From WLJO01 sp046597895 (GTDB taxonomy: Bacteria; Actinomycetota; Acidimicrobiia; Acidimicrobiales; Ilumatobacteraceae): a DNA stretch of 21,101 nucleotides. The stretch covers positions 1-21,101 of the forward strand of contig JBKJJS010000089.1 in the NCBI GenBank assembly GCA_046597895.1. The letters are read 5' to 3'. Below are positions 11,869 to 18,533 of this stretch, piece after piece. The translations under genes were made by a program, and so were the position numbers. The notes beneath the pieces are model-generated. The model was not told the origin of the DNA and did not search any database. It was given only the letters and a program-made list of their open reading frames with translations. Within the stretch, counting starts at the first letter, position 1. The number at the start of each line of letters is the position of its first letter.

Positions 11869-14556
11869 ATGGCACGTCCACTCGTCGTCGTTGAGTCCCC
11901 AGCGAAGGCCAAAACCATTGCGAAGTTCCTCGGCAGTGCGTTCGACGTGCGCGCCTCCGTCGGCCACGTCGCCGATCTGCCATCCAAGGGATTGGCTGTC
12001 GATGTCGACAACGGTTTCAAGCCGACGTACGAACTCACCGAGCGAGGCCGGCAGGTCATCAAAGAGTTGCGTGCGGCCATGAAGGATGCCAGCGAGCTCT
12101 ACCTGGCCACGGACGAGGACCGCGAGGGTGAGGCCATCTCCTGGCACCTCCTCGAGTACCTGAAACCGAAGGTACCCGTGAAACGGATGGTGTTCCACGA
12201 GATCACGAAAGCGGCCATCGACCACGCGGTCGCCAACCCACGCGGCCTGGACTATGGGCTTGTCGATGCCGCCGAAACGCGGCGCATCCTCGATCGGCTG
12301 TACGGCTACGAGGTATCCCCGGTCCTGTGGCGCAAGGTGAACCGGGGCCTGTCGGCGGGCCGGGTCCAGTCGCCCGCCGTCCGCCTCATCGTGGAGCGCG
12401 AGCAGGAACGCCGGGCCTTCGTGAGCGCCGGCTATTGGGGCATCGACGTGCTCACTGCCACCAGCCCGGCCTTCACCGCCACGCTCGTCGCCCTCGACGG
12501 TTCGAAGGTGGCGAGCGGCAAGGACTTCGAGTCCACCGGCCAGCCGAAGCGGGGCGTCGTGGTGGTCGATCAGCCGCGGGCCGAGGGCCTCGTCGACGCG
12601 CTCGAGGGCCAGACCTTCACCGTGCGTCGTGTCGAGGACAAGCCCTACCGATCCTCCCCCAAACCGCCGTTCATGACCTCGACGCTGCAGCAAGAGGGCG
12701 GACGCAAGCTCAGGCTCTCCGCCGCCCAGGTCATGCGACTCGCTCAGGGCCTCTACGAGCGCGGCTTCATCACGTACATGCGTACCGACAACGTGTCGCT
12801 GTCGGCCGAGGCGTTGGCGGCGGTGCGCAGTGAGGTGCAACACACCTACGGGAGCACCTATCTCGCCCAGCCTCCTCGCCACTACGCCAACAAGGTGAAG
12901 AACGCCCAGGAGGCCCACGAGGCGATCCGCCCGACCACGCCCCTCCGCCCGCCTGACCAGGTGGCGAACGAGTTGAACAGCCAGGAATTGGCGCTGTACC
13001 GGCTCATCTGGCAGCGAACGCTGGCCTCGCAGATGGCCGATGCCACCGGCACCACCGTCTCGGTTCGGCTGTCGGTGCCCGCCCGCGAGGCCGGTCAGCC
13101 AGCGGCCACGGACTGCGAGTTCGCCGCGTCAGGGACCACCATCACGTTCACCGGCTACCGAGCCGTCTATGTCGAGAGCGCCGACGAAGGCGAGGCCACC
13201 GGCGACGACGCCGAGGCCCTGCTCCCTCGGCTTGCCAACGGCGACATCGTGCCGGTGCGATCCATCACCGCGAACGGCCACGCCACGAGCCCACCCGCCC
13301 GTTACACCGAGGCCAGCCTCGTGAAGAAGTTGGAGGAGTTGGGCATCGGCCGTCCCTCCACGTGGGCGTCCATCATCCAGACCATCCTCGATCGCGGGTA
13401 TGTGTGGAAGAAAGGCCAAGCGCTCGTCCCGACGTGGACCGCGTTTGCGGTGGTGAACCTCCTCGCTTCCCACTTCGGCACTCTCGTCGACTACGCGTTC
13501 ACCGCGGAGTTGGAGGACGACCTCGACTCCATCGCCCGCGACGAACTCGGCAAGAAGGAGTGGCTGACCCGCTTCTATTTCGGCGATGCCCCTGGCTTGA
13601 AACGGCTCGTCGAAGCCAACCTCGACGACATCGATGCCGCCGAGATCAACACGTTCCCCCTCGGACCGGATCCCGAGACGGGCGAGGAAATCGTGGTGAA
13701 GCCGGGCAAGTTCGGCCCTTACGTGAAGCGTGGCGACGACACCGCCAGCGTCCCGGACGACCTCGCTCCCGACGAACTCACGGTGGAGGTGGCGCTGAAG
13801 CTGCTCGCCGCCCCTAAGTCCGACGAGCCGATCGGCTTCTTGGACGGCCTCCCGGTCTTCGCCAAGAACGGCCGGTTCGGGCCCTACGTCCAATGGGGTG
13901 AGCCGGATGCGCTTCCGCCCGGGTTCGACAAGCCGAAAATGGCGTCGCTGTTCAAGACCATGACGCTCGAGCGGATGACCGTGGAACAGGCCACGGAACT
14001 GCTGTCGCTGCCGCGCTCGCTCGGCCACGACCCTCGGGACAACGCCGAGATCGTGACGAACAACGGGAAGTTCGGGCCGTATGTGCAAAAGGGCACCGAG
14101 TACCGGTCGCTCGACAACGAGGAGCGCCTACTCACCGTGACGCTGGCCGAGGCACTTGTGCTCCTCGCCGCTCCGAAGACGTTCCGAGGACGGGGTGGCG
14201 GGGTGGCCAAGCCGCCGCTGCGTGACTTCGGCGCGGATCCGACGAGCGGGAAGAACGTCACGGCCAAGGACGGCAAGTTCGGCACGTACGTCACCGATGG
14301 AGAGACCCATGCCTCCATCAGCAAGGGCGACCGCATCGAGGCCATGACTCCCGAGCGGGCCTACGAACTGCTCGCCGCCCGTCGCGAAGCGATGCTGCTC
14401 AAGGGTGACCTACCCGCGAGGCGTGGCGCCAAGAGAGCCGCTCCCAAGAAAGCCGCTTCGAAGAAGGCCGGCGCCAAAAAAGCCGCTCCCAAGAAGGCGA
14501 CGGCCAAGAAGACGGCGACGAAGAGTGCTGCCAAGAAGGCCGGGCCCCGGGCCTGA
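11869..14556 (+). CDS. topA: DNA topoisomerase I (type IA)
   Basis: TopA relaxes negative supercoils by cutting one strand and passing the other. The 895-residue protein starts MARPLVVVESPAKAKTIAKF, with the Toprim Glu at residue 9 and the Toprim acidic triad DED at residues 82-84 (ATDEDREGEA). The catalytic Tyr is residue 303 in GFITYMRTDNVSLS. The C-terminus has no zinc fingers, as in other actinobacteria. Instead it carries four copies of a short fold with GKFGPYV or a variant (near residues 617, 665, 730 and 803), then a Lys/Ala/Pro tail from about 855 (KKAAPKKA-type repeats) that resembles histone H1 tails and should bind DNA. Length is normal. A TTGACA promoter lies just upstream, and tmk follows after 20 bases. 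Confidence 0.96.
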   Translation: MARPLVVVESPAKAKTIAKFLGSAFDVRASVGHVADLPSKGLAVDVDNGFKPTYELTERGRQVIKELRAAMKDASELYLATDEDREGEAISWHLLEYLKPKVPVKRMVFHEITKAAIDHAVANPRGLDYGLVDAAETRRILDRLYGYEVSPVLWRKVNRGLSAGRVQSPAVRLIVEREQERRAFVSAGYWGIDVLTATSPAFTATLVALDGSKVASGKDFESTGQPKRGVVVVDQPRAEGLVDALEGQTFTVRRVEDKPYRSSPKPPFMTSTLQQEGGRKLRLSAAQVMRLAQGLYERGFITYMRTDNVSLSAEALAAVRSEVQHTYGSTYLAQPPRHYANKVKNAQEAHEAIRPTTPLRPPDQVANELNSQELALYRLIWQRTLASQMADATGTTVSVRLSVPAREAGQPAATDCEFAASGTTITFTGYRAVYVESADEGEATGDDAEALLPRLANGDIVPVRSITANGHATSPPARYTEASLVKKLEELGIGRPSTWASIIQTILDRGYVWKKGQALVPTWTAFAVVNLLASHFGTLVDYAFTAELEDDLDSIARDELGKKEWLTRFYFGDAPGLKRLVEANLDDIDAAEINTFPLGPDPETGEEIVVKPGKFGPYVKRGDDTASVPDDLAPDELTVEVALKLLAAPKSDEPIGFLDGLPVFAKNGRFGPYVQWGEPDALPPGFDKPKMASLFKTMTLERMTVEQATELLSLPRSLGHDPRDNAEIVTNNGKFGPYVQKGTEYRSLDNEERLLTVTLAEALVLLAAPKTFRGRGGGVAKPPLRDFGADPTSGKNVTAKDGKFGTYVTDGETHASISKGDRIEAMTPERAYELLAARREAMLLKGDLPARRGAKRAAPKKAASKKAGAKKAAPKKATAKKTATKSAAKKAGPRA

Positions 14557-14560
14557 GCGG

Positions 14561-14566
14561 TAGCGT
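14561..14566 (+). promoter_or_regulatory. Possible internal -10 box before tmk (TAGCGT)
   Basis: TAGCGT ends ten bases before the tmk ATG, with the same hexamer as the tad promoter and the same spacing as topA. It lies just past the topA stop. tmk could therefore be read both from the topA promoter and from its own. Confidence 0.35.
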
Positions 14567-14576
14567 GCGCGGCACC

Positions 14577-15188
14577 ATGGCCAGCACCGCCCGGTACATC
14601 GCATTGGAAGGGGCCGAAGGCTGCGGGAAGTCCACGCAGGCTGCCTGGCTGGCCGCCGACCTCGACGCCGTGCTCACCCGCGAGCAGGGTGGGACACCGA
14701 TCGGTCAGTTCATCCGCGCCATCGTCCTCGATCCTGACCACACCGAATTGGACCATCGCGCCGAGGCGCTCCTGAACGCCGCCGACCGTGCTCAGCACCT
14801 CGCCGAGGTCGTGGAGCCGGCCCTCGCCGCTGGGCTCCACGTCGTTTCGGATCGCAGCATCTACTCCACGCTCGCGTACCAGGGATACGGCCGATCGCTC
14901 CCACTCGACGAAATCCGGCACATCAACGACTGGGCCGTGCGCGGCCGGTGGCCGGACCTCGCGATCCTCATCGAGGTCGATCCTGCGAGGTTGGCCGAAC
15001 GACTGCGGACGCGCACGCTCGACCGTTTCGAACGCGAGTCGCCGAGCTTCCACGAGCGGGTACGTTGCGGCTTTACCGAGATGGCGGCTCGTGACACCCA
15101 ACACTGGGTCGTGATCGACGGCAACCGCTCCGCCAAGCTCGTCCGCGACGCCATCCGCGCCGCCGTCGAGCAACGACTCGGGCTGTAG
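14577..15188 (+). CDS. tmk: Thymidylate kinase
   Basis: Tmk phosphorylates dTMP to dTDP with ATP, an essential step to dTTP. The 203-residue protein has the P-loop GAEGCGKST at residues 12-20, the DR motif at Asp92-Arg93 (VVSDRSIYSTLAYQGYG) and the lid-region segment FERESPSFHERVRCGF. The typical TREQGGTPIGQ substrate loop is at residues 34-44, close to the TREPGGT form of the family. The ATG at 14577 is preferred to the GTG at 14565 because the latter overlaps a TAGCGT box. The topA-tmk-holB order is common in actinobacteria, where tmk and holB are linked to replication. In some relatives tmk is fused to a membrane protein; here it stands alone. holB starts seven bases after the stop. Confidence 0.94.
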   Translation: MASTARYIALEGAEGCGKSTQAAWLAADLDAVLTREQGGTPIGQFIRAIVLDPDHTELDHRAEALLNAADRAQHLAEVVEPALAAGLHVVSDRSIYSTLAYQGYGRSLPLDEIRHINDWAVRGRWPDLAILIEVDPARLAERLRTRTLDRFERESPSFHERVRCGFTEMAARDTQHWVVIDGNRSAKLVRDAIRAAVEQRLGL

Positions 15189-15195
15189 GCACACG

Positions 15196-16257
15196 ATGGC
15201 CACTTCTGAGCTGTGGGACGGCGTGATCGGGCAAAGCGATGCGGTCAACCTGTTGCGCCACGCGGTGACTCACCCCGTTCACGCCTACCTGTTCCTCGGC
15301 CCGACCGGAGCGGGAAAGCGCCGGACGGCGAGAGTGTTCGCCGCCGCCCTGTTGTGCCGAAATGGTGAGTGCGGGGTGTGCCGGGACTGCACGCTGGCAT
15401 TGCACGGCGAACATCCCGACGTGACCGAGATCGAGCGGGCCGGCGCGGCGATCAGCACCGACCAGGCTGACGAGATCGTGCGGAAGGCCGCGCTCGCCCC
15501 CATCGAGAGTTCGCGCAAGGTGTTCATCCTCGACGAGTTCCACCTCCTGGCGCCCCAGGTCGCCGCCAAGCTCCTCAAGACCATCGAGGAACCACCACCC
15601 AGCACCGTGTTCTGCGTGCTCGCCGATCAACTCGTGGCGGACCTCGTCACCATCGCATCCCGGTGTGTCCGCGTACCATTCCGGGCCCTGTCCACCGATG
15701 TCGTGGCCGCCGCTCTCGTGATCGAGGGAATCCCGGTGGCCGCCGCTCGGGAGGCCGCAGCAGCCGCTGGCGGCGATCTGGAACGTGCACGACTGCTCGC
15801 CACGGATCCGAAACTGTCGGAGCGCCGGTCGGCGTTCGCTTCGGTCCCCGGCCGCCTCGACGGCACTGGCACTCGAGTGACGGCGCTGGCCGACGAATTG
15901 CTGGGCATGATCGACGCGGCTGCCGAACCTCTCAAGGTCCGCCATGCGCGCGAACTCGTCGACCTCGAGGCCCGCATCGCTCAGATGGGCGAGCGCGGTG
16001 CTGGCCGCAAGCCGATGGAGGATCGCCACAAGCGGGAGATGCGCCGCCACCGCACGGACGAGATCCGGTCCGGGCTCGCCACGATGGCCAGCGTGTATCG
16101 CGACCGCCTCGTCGAAGGTGTCGCCGGGCGGCGCGCCCTCGACGACGCTGAGGCCGTGGCGCGCATCCATCATGCTCTCGAGGCCCTCGAGCGCAACCCG
16201 AACGAACCCCTGCTCATTCAGGCGTTACTCCTGGCCCTCCCCGCGCTCACCGGGTGA
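15196..16257 (+). CDS. holB: DNA polymerase III delta-prime subunit
   Basis: Delta-prime is a fixed part of the clamp loader that places the sliding clamp on primed DNA. The 353-residue protein has an AAA+ core: WDGVIGQSDAVNLLRHAV, a P-loop-like GPTGAGKRRTA at residues 35-45, and KVFILDEFHLLAPQVAAKLL followed by KTIEEPPPSTVF. A zinc module is intact (Cys54, Cys59, Cys62, Cys65). The residue after the P-loop Lys41 is Arg instead of Ser/Thr, so Mg-ATP binding is probably lost, as expected for delta-prime, which does not hydrolyse ATP. The Ser-Arg-Cys motif (ASRCVRV) needed to complete the neighbouring ATP site is kept. The start lies seven bases after tmk with no ribosome binding site seen. The 3' end overlaps queF by 11 bases. 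Confidence 0.93.
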   Translation: MATSELWDGVIGQSDAVNLLRHAVTHPVHAYLFLGPTGAGKRRTARVFAAALLCRNGECGVCRDCTLALHGEHPDVTEIERAGAAISTDQADEIVRKAALAPIESSRKVFILDEFHLLAPQVAAKLLKTIEEPPPSTVFCVLADQLVADLVTIASRCVRVPFRALSTDVVAAALVIEGIPVAAAREAAAAAGGDLERARLLATDPKLSERRSAFASVPGRLDGTGTRVTALADELLGMIDAAAEPLKVRHARELVDLEARIAQMGERGAGRKPMEDRHKREMRRHRTDEIRSGLATMASVYRDRLVEGVAGRRALDDAEAVARIHHALEALERNPNEPLLIQALLLALPALTG

Positions 16258-16669
16258 GTTCGGCCACTACCTCTACCTCGATACCTCCACGTGGGCGCTG
16301 CGTGAGGGTCACCCGGACGCGAAGGGGTTCGGCCGACGTCATGATTTCGGCGGCTATCTCACCGGCGAGCGTTTCGGCGAATACGGCCCGATCGCGAAAT
16401 CCCCACAGGTACAGCTTCAGCGACTTCGACTCGACACAGCGGCGGTCCGGCTCGTACTCGATAACGACGCGGGACAGGTCCGGCTGTTCGGTGACCGGGC
16501 ACATCGATGCCAGTTCGTCGTTGGTGAAGCGCACGACCCGAATGTGAGCTGGCGCCGGGAAGCACTCGACGTGGTCAATCGGGTGGCGCACCGTGCCGCC
16601 CAGCACCGTCAGTTGATCGGCAGACATGATCCGGTTGGGCACCTGGTCGGGCGCGGGCTCGCTGGGCAC
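16247..16669 (-). CDS. queF: NADPH-dependent 7-cyano-7-deazaguanine reductase (QueF, short form)
   Basis: QueF reduces the nitrile of preQ0 to the amine preQ1 with two NADPH, a step in making queuosine for tRNA. The 140-residue protein is of the short, single-domain type. Cys57 in SMCPVTEQPD forms the thioimide with substrate and Asp64 is the acid. The QueF motif ESKSLKLYL follows at residues 80-88, with Glu80 for substrate binding. I prefer the GTG at 16669, since a TAGCCT box sits six bases upstream; the ATG at 16627 (MSADQLTVLGG) is the alternative and would give 126 residues. The gene is convergent with holB and their ends overlap by 11 bases. No other queuosine genes are in the window, so preQ0 must come from elsewhere. 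Confidence 0.92.
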   Translation of the reverse strand: MPSEPAPDQVPNRIMSADQLTVLGGTVRHPIDHVECFPAPAHIRVVRFTNDELASMCPVTEQPDLSRVVIEYEPDRRCVESKSLKLYLWGFRDRAVFAETLAGEIAAEIMTSAEPLRVRVTLTQRPRGGIEVEVVAELTR

Positions 16670-16675
16670 ATCAGC

Positions 16676-16681
16676 AGGCTA
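16676..16681 (-). promoter_or_regulatory. -10 box of queF (TAGCCT)
   Basis: TAGCCT on the minus strand ends six bases before the GTG at 16669, a leaderless layout. I saw no hairpin set of the kind expected for a preQ1 riboswitch in the 165 bases upstream. Confidence 0.4.
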
Positions 16682-16792
16682 CGAGCACACGGTCCTCAGC
16701 CCCACGACCGCAGGCGTGCGATGAAATCTCTCAGCGAACTCCGAGGTTCACCATCGGCGGCTCTCAGGTGCGACGCCGATGATGGGTCCTGT

Positions 16793-16809
16793 TCCCGAAC
16801 GGGTCGGGA
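16793..16809 (-). terminator. Hairpin after the patatin gene
   Basis: A six-pair stem TCCCGA-TCGGGA with loop ACGGG lies 39 bases past the stop of the patatin gene; three more pairs form if one C bulges out. A second hairpin, CCGGGT with ACCCGG (16835-16855), overlaps the stop codon itself. There is no U-run. The 165 bases 16682-16847 hold nothing else that I can name. Confidence 0.35.
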
Positions 16810-16847
16810 CACACCCCCAGAGGCCGGTAGCCCCCCGGGTCCGGCGG

Positions 16848-18533
16848 TCACCCGGTGGGAACGATCCATGCGAGATGGCGGCCCAGGTCTTCCAGGGCCG
16901 CCTCTGCCGCATCCCGGCCAAGAGCGCGGAACCTGGCGCCTCCCTTACGGAAGTCCGCGAGGGTTCCGCCCGCCCCGGCAAACGTCGGCTCGATCACCAC
17001 AGAAGCATGAGCCGGCAGGGACCGGGCCACGGCGTTCGACATCATGTCGACCGAACGCAGCATCACCTGCGGCGCCCATGGCAGCGGGCCGGACGTGGGC
17101 ACCGCTGTCAGTTCCACCCGGCCACGCGCCCGAGGGTTGAGCTTCACGGCAATGACCACATCGGCACCGAGCGTCCGCACGACGTCGGCCGGCACCGGAT
17201 TCACGAACGCCCCGTCGATGAGCCGCCGACCCGAGACGTGCTGGGGCGGGTAGACACCGGGGATGGCGATGCTGGCCATCACGGCGGCAGTCAACAGCCC
17301 ACGGCGGAACACCACCTCCTCTCCGGTGTCGAGATCGGCGGCCACGATCGCCGTCGGGATGTCCAGCGTCTCTATTCGTTGATCCCCGCCTTGCTCCCGG
17401 AAGTACCGCGCGAGATGGCGCATCGAAAAAAGCGACGACTTGGACACGTGCGGACGAATGACGAGACGGCCAGCCCGCTCCATCAGCTCGAGGATGGCGT
17501 CGCCATCGCGGCCGACCGCGACGAGGCCGGCGGCGATCGAACCAATGCTCGTGCCGGCCACGGCGTCGATGGGCACACCGGCCCCCCGCAGGACGTCGAC
17601 GACGCCTGCGTGGGCGAAGCCCCGAGCACTCCCCGCCCCGAACGCGACCCCGACCCGCCGGCCGACGACGAGTCGCCCGGCCCGACCGAGCACAACGCCG
17701 TAGCGCGAGACGGGCGGGAGCGTACCTTGGGCGATCGCCTCGATGTCTTCCCTGGTCGGCTCCATCGGCGGCAGATCGGCAATGGTGGCCGCAAGGTTCG
17801 AGGTCATCCCCGACATCCCCGACATCGCCGACGGGACAAGGGCGATCAATGCTGCCACCTCCCCGGCCAAGTCTGCCGCCAGCTCGGAAAGCGACGCCAG
17901 CACGGATGCGTCGACAGACATCACGAGCCCGTGTGGCGCGAGCGAGCCAGTGAGGCAGCGGCGCACGACATCGGCGTGCGTGTCCGTGCCGCCGCCTTTC
18001 ACGGCGAGGACCGGCCGGCGGACGTACCACGCCGCGCTGGCGGCGAGGGCGGCCAGATGTCGATCCGTCGACTGACCTGACACGAGATGGACGAGTCGCG
18101 TGTCGTGCCCGACGAACCGGCGCTGCGAACGGGCCAGACGCTGCGCCACCACCCGGCCGAGCGCTCGCTCCACGGCGGGGTAGGCCGCGAGCACGCGCTC
18201 GATCTCCGCATGGCCATACGAGACAAGCTCCATCGAGGTCACGGCCGTCACCGTGGCGCTCGCTCGTTGGTCCGTCAGCAGACCCATCTCGCCGATGGCA
18301 TCACCCGGCCCAAGCGTCGCCAGGACACGGGTTTCGCCGTGCGGATCTTTGACGGTGACCTCGGCGTGGCCGGTCTCGATGAGATGGAACGCTTCGACGA
18401 CTGCCCCTTCGTGAAGGATCACGACGCCGTTGTCGAGGGGCCGACGGAATCCATGGGTGACAACCTCCGCAACTTCGTCCGGGGAGAGCCACTGCAGGAG
18501 CGCGCCGATGAGGCTCCCGCTCTGATCGGTCAT
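16848..18533 (-). CDS. Cyclic-nucleotide-binding domain fused to a patatin-like esterase (NTE family)
   Basis: The 561-residue protein joins two domains. Residues ~17-130 form a cyclic-nucleotide-binding domain. Its phosphate-binding cassette keeps the key residues: GDAIGEMGLLTDQRASATV, with Glu82 for ribose and Arg90 for phosphate. Residues ~300-470 are a patatin-like hydrolase: oxyanion glycines in FGAGSARGFAHAGV, nucleophile Ser329 in GTSIGS, and partner Asp440 in LIDGAFVNP. This is the neuropathy-target-esterase type, which removes acyl chains from (lyso)phospholipids. Ligand binding could control lipid cleavage. The start ATG overlaps the stop of the MMPL transporter by ATGA, so both are made together. 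In Mycobacterium related domains are fused to an MFS transporter (Rv3728, Rv3239c, from memory). Substrate and nucleotide are unknown. Confidence 0.9.
   Translation of the reverse strand: MTDQSGSLIGALLQWLSPDEVAEVVTHGFRRPLDNGVVILHEGAVVEAFHLIETGHAEVTVKDPHGETRVLATLGPGDAIGEMGLLTDQRASATVTAVTSMELVSYGHAEIERVLAAYPAVERALGRVVAQRLARSQRRFVGHDTRLVHLVSGQSTDRHLAALAASAAWYVRRPVLAVKGGGTDTHADVVRRCLTGSLAPHGLVMSVDASVLASLSELAADLAGEVAALIALVPSAMSGMSGMTSNLAATIADLPPMEPTREDIEAIAQGTLPPVSRYGVVLGRAGRLVVGRRVGVAFGAGSARGFAHAGVVDVLRGAGVPIDAVAGTSIGSIAAGLVAVGRDGDAILELMERAGRLVIRPHVSKSSLFSMRHLARYFREQGGDQRIETLDIPTAIVAADLDTGEEVVFRRGLLTAAVMASIAIPGVYPPQHVSGRRLIDGAFVNPVPADVVRTLGADVVIAVKLNPRARGRVELTAVPTSGPLPWAPQVMLRSVDMMSNAVARSLPAHASVVIEPTFAGAGGTLADFRKGGARFRALGRDAAEAALEDLGRHLAWIVPTG

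Noticed and set aside
13129..14088. A 319-codon frame antisense to topA
   Set aside because: Shadow of a conserved gene; no recognisable motif.
15186..15195. TAGGCA before holB as a -10 box
   Set aside because: Only four bases separate it from the ATG and it overlaps the tmk stop; cotranscription with tmk is more likely.
16682..16847. A preQ1 riboswitch upstream of queF, or a small gene in this gap
   Set aside because: The queF box leaves no leader, and no conserved riboswitch core or convincing frame is visible.
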